A stretch of 64,000 nt of DNA from Iris pallida. Its lineage: Eukaryota > Streptophyta > Magnoliopsida > Asparagales > Iridaceae. The position numbers and the translations under genes were made by a program. The DNA is taken from the NCBI GenBank assembly GCA_029216955.1, contig JANAVB010044017.1, positions 2,168,429-2,232,428 on the forward strand, given 5' to 3'. The notes under the pieces were generated by a model. It worked only from the letters and a program-made list of their open reading frames with translations, was not told the DNA's origin and ran no database searches. Below are positions 33,715 through 46,219 of the stretch, one piece after another. How positions within the stretch are numbered: the first letter of the stretch is position 1; each line of letters opens with the position of its first letter.

Positions 33715-36581
33715 TGTAACGTCTCAGTCCCAAAATACTTAGGACTAAATACGTAAACTTGTCAGCTGTAGACATACGAAGTATACTCTAATTATGGAAC
33801 CCCCGTATGTATACATAAGCTGTAACCATGATAACTAATCTCATCCACAAAATCAAAAAATAATGATACAAATCAACTCATAAATTATTCTTTTGTACAA
33901 GACGTTGGACAGAGACAAATCCACTACCAACCAATTTAATGAGAAGAAATACATAAATAATAAATAATTTGTTGAGCGAAGCAGAGGTGAACCAAGAGCA
34001 ATCATCCTCGAAGAAATAGAGTAGATAATGGCCTTGGCTAGAGCACATGCGAATAGACATGAAAGCACACACCTGGAGAGATCACCAGATCCTTAGAGGG
34101 ATGTAACAAGATACATGAAGAACATGCCATAAATACTGAATATAAAATATGCCATAAAGTCACAAAGTAAAAGTAAGTGTCCCAACCATAACACGGCCCA
34201 ATATCCCATCATCGAAGCAGTGGACTACCCCTACAACCAAACAAGGACAAAGAGTAGCACAATATTTTGTGAAGTGACATTGACCCATGCTATGACTAGA
34301 ACGAAGTGTGACATGACATTACTACGGTCTCCTAACCTTTCTAGTATGCAATTTAGAAGATATATCAATGTATGGGCAGGTGAAGGCTGCCTCCCCCAAG
34401 ACTAACTCACAACATGTGCACGTCAAGTACCAATACTATCAGCCGACATAACTCGAGGCTAGCGGCCTACGTGACCCATCAGTCCACATAGCTCGAGGCT
34501 AGTGACCGTCGCGACACGACTATCGTAGTACGTAGTTACTACAACTTTTTGGAAGTGGGTAGCCCATACATCTAACTGTCTTCTCCCTCCCAAGGGTCAC
34601 TGACAAAAGGTAGTCCGCTAAGACTAGGTCCTTATGCATATTAAAGACAAGAAGAAAAAATAACTGAAAGCAATAGAAAGTAAACTATAAATAGCAAGTC
34701 ATGGATCCAACTGAAAATAAACAGACAGTAAAAATGCAGTAAAAATAAAAAAGATGTAACTAATTATAAGTAGTAAGTAAGACAAGGTATCTTGCCTGAG
34801 GTTGTGTGTAAATAGGACAGGATCCAGTAGCTCGAACCATCAGAATAGTGAAGCAGAGATAGTCAATTATCGCAAACGTCCTCGAATGCTGAAATAATCA
34901 TTACCAACACTTTTCAGAATAAGGAAAATAGCTATGATAGACTACCCATACGTCCAATTCTGGACACAGGAGCAAAATTGTAATTTTGGGTCAAAAAAAA
35001 TATCTATCATTGGACCCATTTTGTACCGAAATGTGTGCCTGTATCTATGGTCTCTAAAGTCATCAAACTACATGTCTACGGGTCCTGTTTGATGAGATGA
35101 ACCCAACCGTATGTCCAAAGTTGGATTCCGGTGGGCCGTGCACAAATTAGTCCGTTAGAGCGGGTCGCGGGCCCGCCCAAAAGGTGTTTCGGTCGACCTT
35201 CTCAGATTCTGACCAAACTTGGCATACATGACCAAAAAAATAATTCAGTCCTGTTAGCATAACTTTCGTCTCGATACAATGAACGTGTACAAAGTTATGG
35301 CCTAGTTTGCAAAGGGCCTATACGGGAGTATATTGACGGATACGCATCGATTTCGTCGCGCACGCACAACGAATTTGAGTTCCGTCAGTTCCCACGCGTC
35401 CACAACATCCATATGCGCCTTTCGATGCTTATGGGTTGCGACCACGTCACCCGGTTTGACGAGGTGCACGCCGTATCGGGAAAATTTCCAAGTTTTTGAA
35501 ACCAAATTTCTTATGTTTTTCCTAATTTTTAAATCGATTTCTGTTGCTGCATAAAACAAAATAATTAAAACTATTTTATGGGTTTTGTAGTCGTATAGGT
35601 GAACTAATTTATTGTTCAAAAGGTTTAGGAAAAAGCCTATAAAGTTGATGGAAAACAGATCCCAAACATGGGTAGATAAAACTGTTTCAAAACTGTCGTA
35701 AAAACAGTTTCTCAGGATTTTCAAATCGAGTTTTCGACTCGATGGTTTGATAATGCTACGAACAACTTATTGGCTCATCTAGGGGTTCATGTAGACTCTC
35801 CACAGCATTTTGCGAAATCAAAAATAGTCGTCTATGCGAGAAAAAACCAGATGGAGAAGATGAGTACCTCGAGCGATCGTCGCTGTTGTGGTACGACGCT
35901 TAGGGGCGCGGCTGCTGCTTCCTGCGCGACTGTGTTGCCATGCCGGTGGTCGCCGGCGTCCACCCTGCGACGGCATGCAGTCCAGGGTAGTCTGTGGTGT
36001 CGGGGTTAGGGTTCGTGAATTAGGTTATTAGGTGTTCTCTGTTTTCTTTTTCTATTTTTTACTCATAGTGATACGCAAGGGGTCGGGTGGGCTTCGTACA
36101 GATGTTGTTCCCTTCGGGGAACAGTGGCCTGGGAATTTTTCTTTTTTTTCTTTTTTCCTATATATATACTCTTTTCTTCATAATATCGATATATTTAACA
36201 AATAAAAATTTGGAAAACTCATAAAAATATCTAAAACATTTCTACAAATGTATTTCATATATTTTTGGACATATATTTATTTTATTATTATATATTTATT
36301 TATTTATTATATATTTTTTAAAACTAATAATATGTAACATCTTTCTTTCTAAACAAATCATTTTAACTTAAAAATCAAGGTAATTTCTCAATAACATTTT
36401 AATAGATTTTATAGAAAAATATAGTTAACAAGTATATAGAAATATCATCTAGCATATATTTTCTCCTCAATATATGAGTACGACTTATACGTACTGTATA
36501 TATACTAAATATATTTGCTGTACAAATAATACTAAAATAAAAAAAATCAAAATATTGCATAAATTTTTGGAGGGTTTTACA
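33715..36581 (-). mobile_element. Element C 3' LTR
   Basis: It begins TGTAACGTCTCAG and ends GGGTTTTACA on the plus strand. It contains a GC-rich leader-like block at about 35870-36010, AT-rich outer sequence, and a conserved block of alternating tcgaggctagcggcc words at 34450-34510. Small open frames here (for example 35302-35724 minus) have no recognisable family. Confidence 0.92.
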
Positions 36582-37282
36582 TCCTACCCAACTTATAAAA
36601 ATTTTGTCCTCAAAATTAAATCTACGGTAAGGGGGTACGCGATGCAATGCGATTGAAGAAAACTAACATGAAAATCATACCATGGTTTTCGAGTACATAG
36701 AGGAGGTAATTAAAAGAAATCCAAATTTAATGCTATATTCTACAAGATAAGGTATTCTTGGTTTAATGTCCTACCCAACTTATAGAAGTTGGCTAACCAT
36801 AAAAATTGTCATTACAAGACCTCTGAGAAGGACAGTTTCTAAAGAGTGGCACGAGTATATTGGACACTTTTGGCCGCAGTCACAAATTCTAAGGAAGCCT
36901 AGATATTGCCATAGCGTCCTTGGTCACTAACTTCTATAAGAGAATTTATACATCATTTCTGTAAGGTCCATGCTCTCATCAAGATGGTAGGAATCTCTTG
37001 TTTGGATACAACTATAACGGGTTGGTTCTAAAGTTTCACTCCTCGTCTAACATGGAAAAATAAGAGATGAACCTGAAGAATTTAGAAAACAATAATTCAT
37101 GGCCAAGTGATGAGAATATATAATCCGTACATGAACCTTGCTATAAAATGTGATACATAATTGCGTGGATCACGGGTATCTAGTTTAGTTAAAAGAATTA
37201 GTCGATATTTGCATGGTTAAATTCAAATGGGACAAAAATAGATATCTATGGTTTGTTCTAATGAAAAATGTGTCATACAAGT
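36582..37282 (-). repeat. Element C interior, repeat module 1 (first part)
   Basis: Noncoding. It starts with the gypsy-style 3'-end motif. Parts such as ggaagcctagatattgcc and catcaagatggtagg (36890-36990) recur in degenerate form at 39440-39500. The module continues after the solo LTR at 38824. Confidence 0.7.
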
Positions 37283-38823
37283 TGTCACGCCCCGACCCGA
37301 AATCACCCGAATCATCGTCCTCGCAGGGGGCGTGATGCCGTACGAGCCTAGAGTTGCGCTCGTACAAGGCAAGATGATAAGTTCTCAAAATGGTTATCTT
37401 TGATTTGATATTAGCAAACGGAAGAAAACGGAGTATATAAAACAATTCTCTTTATTGATAATGAACTGAGATTACAAAGGCTTTCAATAGCCCAACTAAA
37501 TTTGCCAGATTGGCTACAACACTCAAGTTCTCTCTTGTCCACAAAGGATTTTATCGTTCTATACATCATGCCTTCTATATCTCGGTCGCATCAATCATGT
37601 TGCAAGTTCGAGCGTCAATGCGATCGCACACTTCAAACGCTATGGCATTCCATGCCTCTGCGCGATCAAGCGAAGCTTCGCCGTGAGCAATCTATTCCCT
37701 GCCACCCTACAAAAAAGTTGGTGGGGGATCAGTACGTTCGTCCTTGTATGTACTGATAAAAAGACTCACTTTCTAAACCGACATTTAGTATTTATGTTGA
37801 ATCATGCAACTTAGCTTATGGTCTTGCTATATTCTCCTTTGGGTCGATTTTATGGCATTTTTGAAAGCGGTAAAGCATATTATCATGGCAAGCATGTTAT
37901 TCGAATTGAATAGGCAAACAGACAAGCAATCTCATATTTATTTCGTGGCGCGACTTCTTACCAACATAGACGTACTCGCCCTTGCACCGACGCAAGGTGA
38001 ATACGCCCCATTCCTTTCCTGCATTTTATAAGTGCTCTCTATGCAGGATCTATGTGTGCGGGACACATACGTGCCTGTACTTTCAATCCATCATTCCTTA
38101 ATTATATGAAGGTCGTTGGCGTATTTGCGCCAGAATGGACTAAAGGTGTTTCTCTTTTTCTTTCCTTTCTTCATTTTCTTTCTTTCTTTTCTTTCTTTTT
38201 TTTCTCTTTTCTTTTCTTTCTTTTCTTTCTTTCTTTTCTTTTCTTTCTCAAATTGGGTAGCCCAACGTCTTTCGTAGTGGGTTGCTGCTATCCCAATTAT
38301 GGAGACCTTCCGTTGCATACCATTATTTGTGGCTTTTCACATCTCGCTAAGCGGTCGCTAATCGTCTTACGGATGTACGCCCCTCAAAGATTATATCCCT
38401 CCTAGGCTGAACGGTCTCGGTGCCCCGGCGCACCCGTTCGAAGGAAACACTCCTGTGCACGGGAGATTATCTCATCATTTACTCAAGTCCATTCGACCAT
38501 GCAACGCACTACTATTCAAACAACCAAACATAGTCTTGAGTCCGAGACTCAGACTTTATCATCTCGTATTTCTTCCATTAATTTTTTATGTTCTCACATT
38601 TCATACTTCGTTTCAATGTTTAATGGTATCATGCCTCAACTCAATGTTCGTCAACTGAACGACCTGAAGGTCCCGACCACTTTTCGAGGCATCATACCAC
38701 ATCTGACAGTTCTGTCACCTACATGCCACAACTGTTCTCTTCGTAATGAAGCCATCTTTTATGATTCTTGTGCATCGCATGCACGACTACCCGAATTTTC
38801 GTCCTCGCAGGGGGCATAATACA
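37283..38823 (-). mobile_element. Solo LTR of family B inside element C
   Basis: The plus strand begins TGTCACGCCCCGACC and ends GGGGGCATAATACA, which are the reverse complements of the element B LTR ends (CGGGGCGTGACA and TGTAATATCCC). Most of its body matches about 29640-30985 in reverse complement, including the stretch from cgatcaagcgaagcttcgc to gcatcaat. The 8 bases atacaagt occur on both sides (37275-37282 and 38819-38826). The true TSD is probably caagt, so the right end may be 38821. There is no internal sequence, which suggests LTR-LTR recombination removed it. It is about 0.87 kb shorter than the LTR at 28578-30985. Confidence 0.82.
38146..38249. repeat. Pyrimidine (TTTC)n tract
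   Basis: About 100 bases of almost pure T and C in TTTC/TTTTC units, within the solo LTR. The Lys/Glu-rich minus-strand frame over it is an artefact. Confidence 0.95.
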
Positions 38824-41543
38824 AGTGGTGTAATCGAAATAGAGCATAAGAAGGTTTGTTTATACGAACATGTATGGTATATATGTAGTTTGACTAGTAT
38901 AGTCCATGAGTGTAAAATTTGTTTGGTAGGAACGGCTCGTGTTGTGCTCAAAATATTAAAGAGGGTATCAATTGATACAGATAAAGATGAACGTTACGAA
39001 CCACTAAGTTTTTAGCCTAAGTGGAATCGACCATCTCAACCATCTGCTAATTCAAGAAATCTGCGTTCTAGAGCGGCTTGTCAATACACTTCAGAAATTT
39101 TGTTCTCGAAATTAAAACTAAGACACAATTCTAAAATAGACGAAATTTGAAGAATCAAGGTTTCTATCTTTCGTTGTGGTTATCTAAACATATGAGCAAA
39201 GAATATAAAATGTAGTACGAAGATCACATCATAACCCCTAAACAGATGGTGCAACGATTACAAATGTCATCCTATATATTAAGGGAGAGGGCCATGTTCA
39301 AGGTACTACCTAACTTATAGAAATTTGGTTAAACATAGAAAGCACGGTAACATGACTTCTAAGAAGTTCAAATTTCAAGGAGGTGTTAAGGATATGAGTT
39401 ACTTCTGATTGTAGTCATGGACTCTATGGGAAGCCTAAGTATTACTCATTTAACATTGCCCATGTATTGACCATATTTCATCAAGATAGTAGAAAGGCCT
39501 TAGTCAAGCATAACCAATGACAAGTTGGTACATCATGATTCCATTCATCTCATAACATAGGCTACAAGAGATATGGTTATAGAATTTATGGAAGGAGAAT
39601 TAGTAGACCAAGAAATGGGGACTACATAATAGGTATAAGGACCTGTGTCATCAAATTTGTTTTTTGTAGCCCAACTAGGGCGATATGCAAGGATGGGTTT
39701 AACTGGTCTTAAGGATTACCGAATAGGACATCAATATTTAATTGAATGAATCATAGGTTTTAATCTATATTGGCTGAGCGAGATGTTATGAAATTAATCT
39801 GAGCCATTCCTAGTAGGTTAGGGTAATCTGATATAGGTTCCAAGTCAAGTGGTCGAGCAAAATTTTCAACCGGTTGATTAACCAGGTTCTTAAAGTCTGA
39901 TAATACGCCTTCTATGACTTTTGTGTCCAAATAGCACAAGAAGACTCAGTTGAGTGGAATACTAGTGGCATGTGCATAATAGGCTTCGAGTAGATCACAA
40001 CCATATATTGGATCAAAAGATTTGGATCTAGGTTGAGTCTCTAATTGGAGTCGGAAAGTATATCGATATTATGGTAAGGATTATAGTTAGTCTTTTTGAC
40101 TCAAAAGTTGCATCATAAAAATAGAGTACAAGGGGACTTGTTTTAGTGGGACATGATATGTCTACATGAAGGTGGAGTCGTCTATGTCTTGTATGTGAAA
40201 TTTGTTGGATGGTAACAGCTGGTCTCGTGCTCCGAATATTAATATCACGGCCGGGGACACCAAATGATTTAAATGGAAAGTGGGAGTTCATGGGGCACTA
40301 ATTATCATCCTAAGGGAAATTATTCTAATCAATCGGTAACACTAGTAACTCATAAAGTTAGAAGGCCTAGAATCTATTCACCCCAAAATTTCTTTCTCTG
40401 AATTAAAATTAAGGCACGGTTTAAGGATCAAAAATTTTTAAAGTTGTGATTTCGTGCTTGGGCTTTGAGTATAAAGGAATACTACACCATGTGATAGATA
40501 CGTGATATGGTAGATATGAATCAATTTGAAGGTGGTTCTTTGATTTTTAATAGATGGAAAGATTGTGTAAATATAGCTTTCATGGCCATAGGTGGTATGG
40601 CAGAATAAAGAGGACATTCTGGGTATACCTTTCCTTAAATATGAGTATTTGTTTTTTCGAAATAAGTAAAGACGAAAAACAATAAAGAGTCCAAGGGAGA
40701 TGGACTCAATACGATACAGGATTCCAAGGGCGATTGAATACTTCAAACAGAGTTTTCAAGGCAGTTGTTGATGAGTTCATAGAGGCACCTATAGCTCAAC
40801 CCATGTGGGATAATTATATGAAGAGCGAACCAAGTGCACTAAGGTTGATCAAACCATAATATACCGATTCTAATTAGACAATATGTTAGTGGGCATCCCC
40901 AATAAACACATGTCGTGAACAAGCTCGATAAAGAATAAGCTTGCAAAAACTATGCTGTAATAGCAACATCCATCATGGTAGTGTAGAATATAAGCACGGG
41001 AGATAATGATGATAGCAGTTATAAATAGTTCAAGTTTCACAAGAATCTAAGTCGTGTACGGTGTTCATGTTTATATAATTGTCCTACTGTCTCTTGTATC
41101 AGGTCTTGGTTGACCAATAGGGTATGGGTTACTAAATCTCTATATTCTAGGTAACCATATCTTCCTACACTAGCATATATTCAGTGTCATCCAGTTATAC
41201 TTCATTAATGAGTTATAAGAATACGTGGTGATAGGCTGTGAGGCATACTACCCAACTTATAAAAATCAACTAATAGGGTGATTGAACGATATACATGTAT
41301 GCCTATTATGAGTCATCTTCCTAACCTTTATCAAGCATGGAAGGAACGATACGAGTTACGGTAGAAATGGATCAAACAAGAGGCAAATTAATGTTGTCAA
41401 ACGAGAGTTCGAAAATGGAATTCAATGGAGGGGATCAAGTATGTGGATGAGATTCTAAACTCTAATACTATCTGCAGCCTCACATCAGTACATAAATGTA
41501 ACCGAAGTGATAAACTCGACCTGCATGGGCCATTACAAAAATA
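38824..41543 (-). repeat. Element C interior, degenerate tandem modules
   Basis: Noncoding. Blocks recur with a spacing of about 1.28-1.29 kb: gtaggaacggctcgtgttgtg near 38930 pairs with ggtaacagctggtctcgtg near 40210, and the ttctcgaaattaaaacta block at 39100 with ttctctgaattaaaatta at 40390. A third member of the latter is beside the LTR at 36592. A tacccaacttata word appears at 36584, 36773, 39309 (as tacctaacttata) and 41250. At 41518-41532 a 15-base block beside the 5' LTR is identical to the Tekay-like leader. Confidence 0.7.
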
Positions 41544-44398
41544 TGTAATGCTCCAGTCCCAAAATACTTAGGACTAAGTATGTAAACCTGCCAGCTGTAT
41601 ACATACGAAATATACTCCAATGTATGGAACCCCCGTATGTATACATAACCTCTAAAATGCAGTAAACAATGATAACTAATCTCATCCACAAAATCAAAGA
41701 ATAATGATACAAATCAACTCATAAATTATTCTTTTGTACACGACGTTGGGCGGAGACAAATCCACTACCAACCAATTTAATGAGAAAAAATACATAAATG
41801 ATAAAGAATTTGTTGAGTGAAGCAGAGGCGAACCAAGAGCAATCATCCTCAAAGAATAGAGTAGACAATGGCCTTGTCTATAGCACCTGCGAATAGACAT
41901 GAAAGCACACACCTGGAGAGATCACCAGATCCTCAGAGGGACGTAACAAGATACATGAAGAACATGCCATAAATACTGAATATAAAATATGCCATAAAGT
42001 CACAAAGTAAAAGTAAGTGTCCCAACCATAACACGTCCCAATATCCCATCATCGAAGCAGTGAACTACCCCTACAACCAAACAAGGACAATGAGTAGCAC
42101 ACTATTCTGCGATGTGACATTGCCCCATGCCATGACTAGAACAAAGTGTGACATGACATTACTAAGGTCTCATAACCTTTATACTATGCAATTTAGAAGA
42201 CATATCAATGTATGGGCAGGTAAGGGCTGACTCCCCCAAGACTAACTCACAACATGCACACGTCAAATACTAATACTATCAGCCGGCATAACTCGAGGCT
42301 AGCGGCCTACGTGACCCATCAGTCCACATAGCTCGATGCTAGTGACTGTCGCGACACGACTATCGTAGTACGCAGTTACTACAACTTTTTGGAAGTGGGT
42401 AGCCCATATATCTAACTGTCTTCTCCCTCCCAAGGGTCACTGACAAAAGGTAGTCCGCAAAGACTAGGTCCATATGCATATTAAAGACAAGAAGGAAAAA
42501 TAACTAAAAGCAATAGAAAGTAAACTATAAATAGCAAGTCATGTATCCAACTGAAAATAAACAGACAGTAAAAATGCAGTAAAAATAAAGAAAGATGCAA
42601 CTAATTATAAGTAGTAAGTAAGACAAGGTATCTTGTCTGAGGTTGTGTGCAACTAGGACAGGATCCAGTAGCTCGAACCATCAGAATAGTGAAGCAGAGA
42701 TAGTTAATTATCGCAAATGTCCTCGAATACTAAAATAAACATTACCAACATTTCCAAAATAAGGAAAATAGCTAGAATAGACTACCCATAAGTCCAATTC
42801 TGGACACAGGAGCAAAATCGTAATTTTGGGTCAAGACGATGTCCGTCGTTGGACCCATTTTGCACCGAAATGCGTGCCAGTACTATGATCTCTAAAGTCG
42901 TCAAACTATATGTCTATGGGTTTGGTTTGATGAGACGAACCCAATCGTATGTCTAAAGTTGGATTCCGGTGGGCCGTGTACAAATTCGCCTATTAGAGCG
43001 GGTCGCGGGCCCACCCAAAAGGTGTTCCGATCGACCTTCTCAGATTTGAGCCAAACTTGGCGTACAGGACAAAAAAAATGATTCGGTCATGTTAGCGCAA
43101 GTTTCGTCTCGATACGACGAACGTGCACAAAGTTATGGCCTAGTTTGCAAAGGGCAGATACGGAGGTATCTTGATGGATACACATCGATTTCGTCGCACA
43201 CGCACAACAAATTTAAGTTTCGTCAGTTCCCACACGTCCACAACATCCATACGCACCTTTCAATGCTTATGGGTTACGACCATGTCGCCCGGTTTGACGG
43301 GGCGCACGCCGTATCGGAAAATTTTTTAAGTTTTTGAAACTAGATTTCCTATGTTTTTCCCAATTTTTAAATCGATTTCTGTTGCTATATAAAACAAAAT
43401 AATTAAAACTATTTCAAGGGTTTTGTAGTCATATAGGTGAACTAATTTATTGTTGAAAAGGTTTAGGAAAAAGCCTATGGAGTTGATGGCAAACAGATCC
43501 CAAACATGGCTAGAGAAAACTGTTTTAAAACAGTCGTAAAAACATTTTCTCGGGATTTTTGAATCGAGTTTTCGACTCGATGGTTTGATAAAGCTATGAA
43601 CTACTTATTGGGTCATCTAGGGGTTCATGTAGACTCTCCACAACATTTTGTAAAATCAAAAATAGTCGTCTACGCGAGAAGAAACCAGACAGAGAAGATG
43701 AGTACCTCGAGCTATCCTCACTGTTGTGGTGTGGCGCTTAGGGGCGCGGTTGCTACTTCGTGCTAGGCTATGCTGCCATGCCGGAGGTCGCCGGCGTCCA
43801 CCCTGTGGCGGCGCGCAGTCCAGGGTAGTCTGGCGTGTCGGGGTTAGGGTTTGTGAATTAGGTGCTTAGGTGTTCTCTGTTTTCTTTTTCTTTTTACTTA
43901 TAATAATACGCAAGGGGTCGGGTGGGCTTCGAACGGATGTTGTTCCCTTCAGGGAACAGTGGCCTGGGAATATTTTTTCTTTTTTTCTTCTTATATATAT
44001 ACTCTATTCTTCATAATATCTATATATTTAACAAATAAAAATTTGGGAAACTCATAAAAATATCTAAAATATTTCTACAAATGTATTTCATATATTTTCG
44101 GACATATTTATTTTAATATTATTTATTTATTTATTATATATATTTTTAAAAACTTATAATATGTAATATTTTTAAAAACTTATAATATGTATCTCAATAA
44201 CATTTTAATAGATTTTATAGAAAAATATAGCTAACAATTATATAGAAATATCATCTGGCATATATTTTTTCCTCAATATATGAGTACGGCTTATATGTAC
44301 TGTATATATACTTAATATATTTACTGTACAAATAATACTAAAATGAAAAAAAATAATAATAAATCAAAATATTGTATAAGTTTTGGGGGGGTTTTACA
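41544..44398 (-). mobile_element. Element C 5' LTR
   Basis: Aligns along its length with 33715-36581, with scattered substitutions and small indels. Near 44130-44200 the two differ by a local rearrangement: a duplicated aaacttataatatgta word here and a longer stretch in the other LTR. Ends TGTAATGCTCC and GGGTTTTACA. Confidence 0.92.
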
Positions 44399-45557
44399 GG
44401 AGTAGCACCAGAACCACGGTACCAATCATATGCGTTACCGGGCTGAAAAACGTATGGACCGCCTCATCCTCATGGCGGTATCCCTAAACAGTTGGATCTC
44501 TATGAAGAGAACTGGAAGAATATCCAGTCTGAACGAAACGAAGGTCAGCAAAAGAATTGGTGAGAGCATGAAACCGATTAGCATCACGGAACTCACGTTC
44601 CCTAGATAGGTCAGTGATAAATGCTCGCAAATCCGAAAGATGTTGATGGATACCCTCAAATGACACAGGATAATCCTGAGGAGGTAGAGCAGGAGCAGTA
44701 GGAGAAGCAGAAGGAGCGACTGTGCTGCGACATGACAGCTGAAGATACTTGGGCTCAGACTCAAGAGCACAAGTGGATAAGTCAATATCAAAATGCTGTA
44801 AGATAAAAAGGATAATCATGGCATAAGAGAGGTTGCGATCCCTTCCGCGACAACAACCCATTATCTGAATAATAGTCTTTGGGACAAAAAATTGAATACC
44901 CTTACGAATATAATAAAGGGCAGATAGTTCAAAGGTGGTTACATCATCTTTTGAAGTAGATTTGGGTAAAATGGTGGAGTAGATGATGCGGTGCAAATCA
45001 TAGTTGAATAAGTTCAAGTTTGCAGCCTTGAACTTACGAGAACGAATGCGGACAGGAGAGCAGAGTTCATTCTTGAAACTGATTAGAGTCGTGTCTTCGA
45101 GGAAATCAAACTCAGTGATATCATCAAGCGGGGCACCTTTGTTAGGAACACCAAGGATTTTTGCTAAAATGATATCATTGAACTCGATGTTGACTCCACC
45201 GATACGAGTTCTAACAGTAAAAGTGTCCAATATAAAGTTGCAATAGAACAGTCTAATGGCATTAGTGGCGATAGGGAATTTCTGGGTGACAAGTTTGTGT
45301 AACCCTAATGTCTCAAACAATGGACGGTGTTCAAGAAATACAGTCCATTTTATCGGGACTCCGGTGCATATGTTACGCATCGCAAAAATCGGCGTACCAT
45401 AACAAAGATTGATCATGAGTTTCAAAGTAGAACCCATTAAACTCAACGTCGGCCGATTGGACCGGGTAAAAGAGTGAATCTACGTGAGGATTTGAAGACG
45501 AAGCTCTTCACTAGCTTGGGTCTTCTTTCTCTTGGAGGGATTGAAATGCATAGGCAT
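44399..45557 (-). pseudogene. Accessory ORF of copia copy 2 (best preserved)
   Basis: The ATG at 45557-45555 gives MPMHFNPSKRKKTQASEE; after an early frameshift the long open frame 45446-44484 encodes 320 residues. Notable parts are TGVPIKWTVFLEHRPLFETL, RTRIGGVNIEFNDIILAKIL, NLFNYDLHRIIYSTILPKS, a Pro/Ser/Ala linker (VAPSASPTAPALPP) and FEGIHQHLSDLRAF. The ORF is cut by element C at 44398 and ends at 33616; total length would be about 415 residues. In SIRE-type elements an ORF after pol has been called env-like, but I see no obvious signal peptide or strong membrane segment here. The N-terminal region recalls PF20167 ('putative plant transposon protein'), a guess from memory. Function is unknown. 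Confidence 0.78.
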
Positions 45558-46219
45558 TGTGTCCCAAAAAGGATAAAAATCTAATAAATTGAAAGAGAAG
45601 GAAGGAGGAGTTTATACCTTCTAAGATTGGAGTATATGGTAGAGGACGAGAATTTCTGCACGAATCCAAAGTTTGGATGGAAATCTCCAAGTAGATTGGG
45701 AGCAAAAATTTGGAGAAAAACTAGGGTTTGAAGGGGCTCTCGGGCGGAAGCTGCTGTGATAGAGGAGTTTTAGAGAAGATGATAAGAAGGGGGCCTCGGG
45801 TTCTGACTTAAAATTATACACCACTAACCGAACTCTGGCCGAACTCGGGCCGAATTCTGGCCGAGTTTGCCTAGGGTCATGTGGATGTGATTTTCAAACA
45901 GAAAATTTTCAGGCCACTTTCTTTACATCGACTCTTTTCAATGATTTAATTCCAAGTTTAGTTATTTTAAATTTCAATTAATATAATTAATGTTATTTTA
46001 CAAATTAAATTTTGTTACACATCGATTGTCTCAGATTAGCTGTAGGGGTACTACCACAGCTAACGGGAGTTCACCGGAGAACAATTAAATACCGCTTCGC
46101 TTCAACGTAGTCGTGGTGATAGACAGATCCTTTATAGGCTTGTCTTAAAACAGTTTTTGAGTATTGAAATATAATCGATAAAACAAAATTAATTAATATT
46201 ATTGATATCTAAAATTCTT
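45558..46219 (-). promoter_or_regulatory. LTR-like spacer upstream of the accessory ORF
   Basis: It lies between RNase H and the accessory ORF. On the minus strand a 21-base stretch (45841-45821) is identical to the LTR U3 of copia copy 1 (10122-10142), within a larger patch of similar gaattcgg/gagttcgg words. It is followed by a TATA-like tgtataattttaa (45820-45808), then a pyrimidine-rich leader with a possible splice donor (gaaggtataaa, 45623-45613). This suggests a separate promoter for the accessory ORF. Sequence identity is observed; promoter activity is inferred. Confidence 0.55.

Larger units (their letters stand above)
33715..44398 (-). mobile_element. Gene-free LTR element C inserted in the copia accessory ORF
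   Basis: Two long LTRs in the same orientation (33715-36581, 2867 bases; 41544-44398, 2855 bases), both TGTAA...TTTTACA on the plus strand, enclose about 5 kb. A perfect 5-bp TSD, ggagt (33710-33714 and 44399-44403), flanks it, and the accessory ORF continues on both sides. The minus-strand motif ttgaggacaaaatttt and then agttgggtagga beside 36582 matches the 3' end of gypsy elements, so the element reads right to left. It has no gag or pol and is thus a large non-autonomous (LARD-like) element, probably mobilised by gypsy proteins. Confidence 0.9.

Noticed and set aside
35302..35724. 140-codon minus-strand ORF as a gene of element C
   Set aside because: It lies inside the LTR; the copy in the other LTR (near 43130-43560) is not open in the same way, so it is not maintained.
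44399..45557. Calling the accessory ORF an envelope gene
   Set aside because: No convincing signal peptide, membrane anchor or cleavage site. The env label would rest only on its position after pol.
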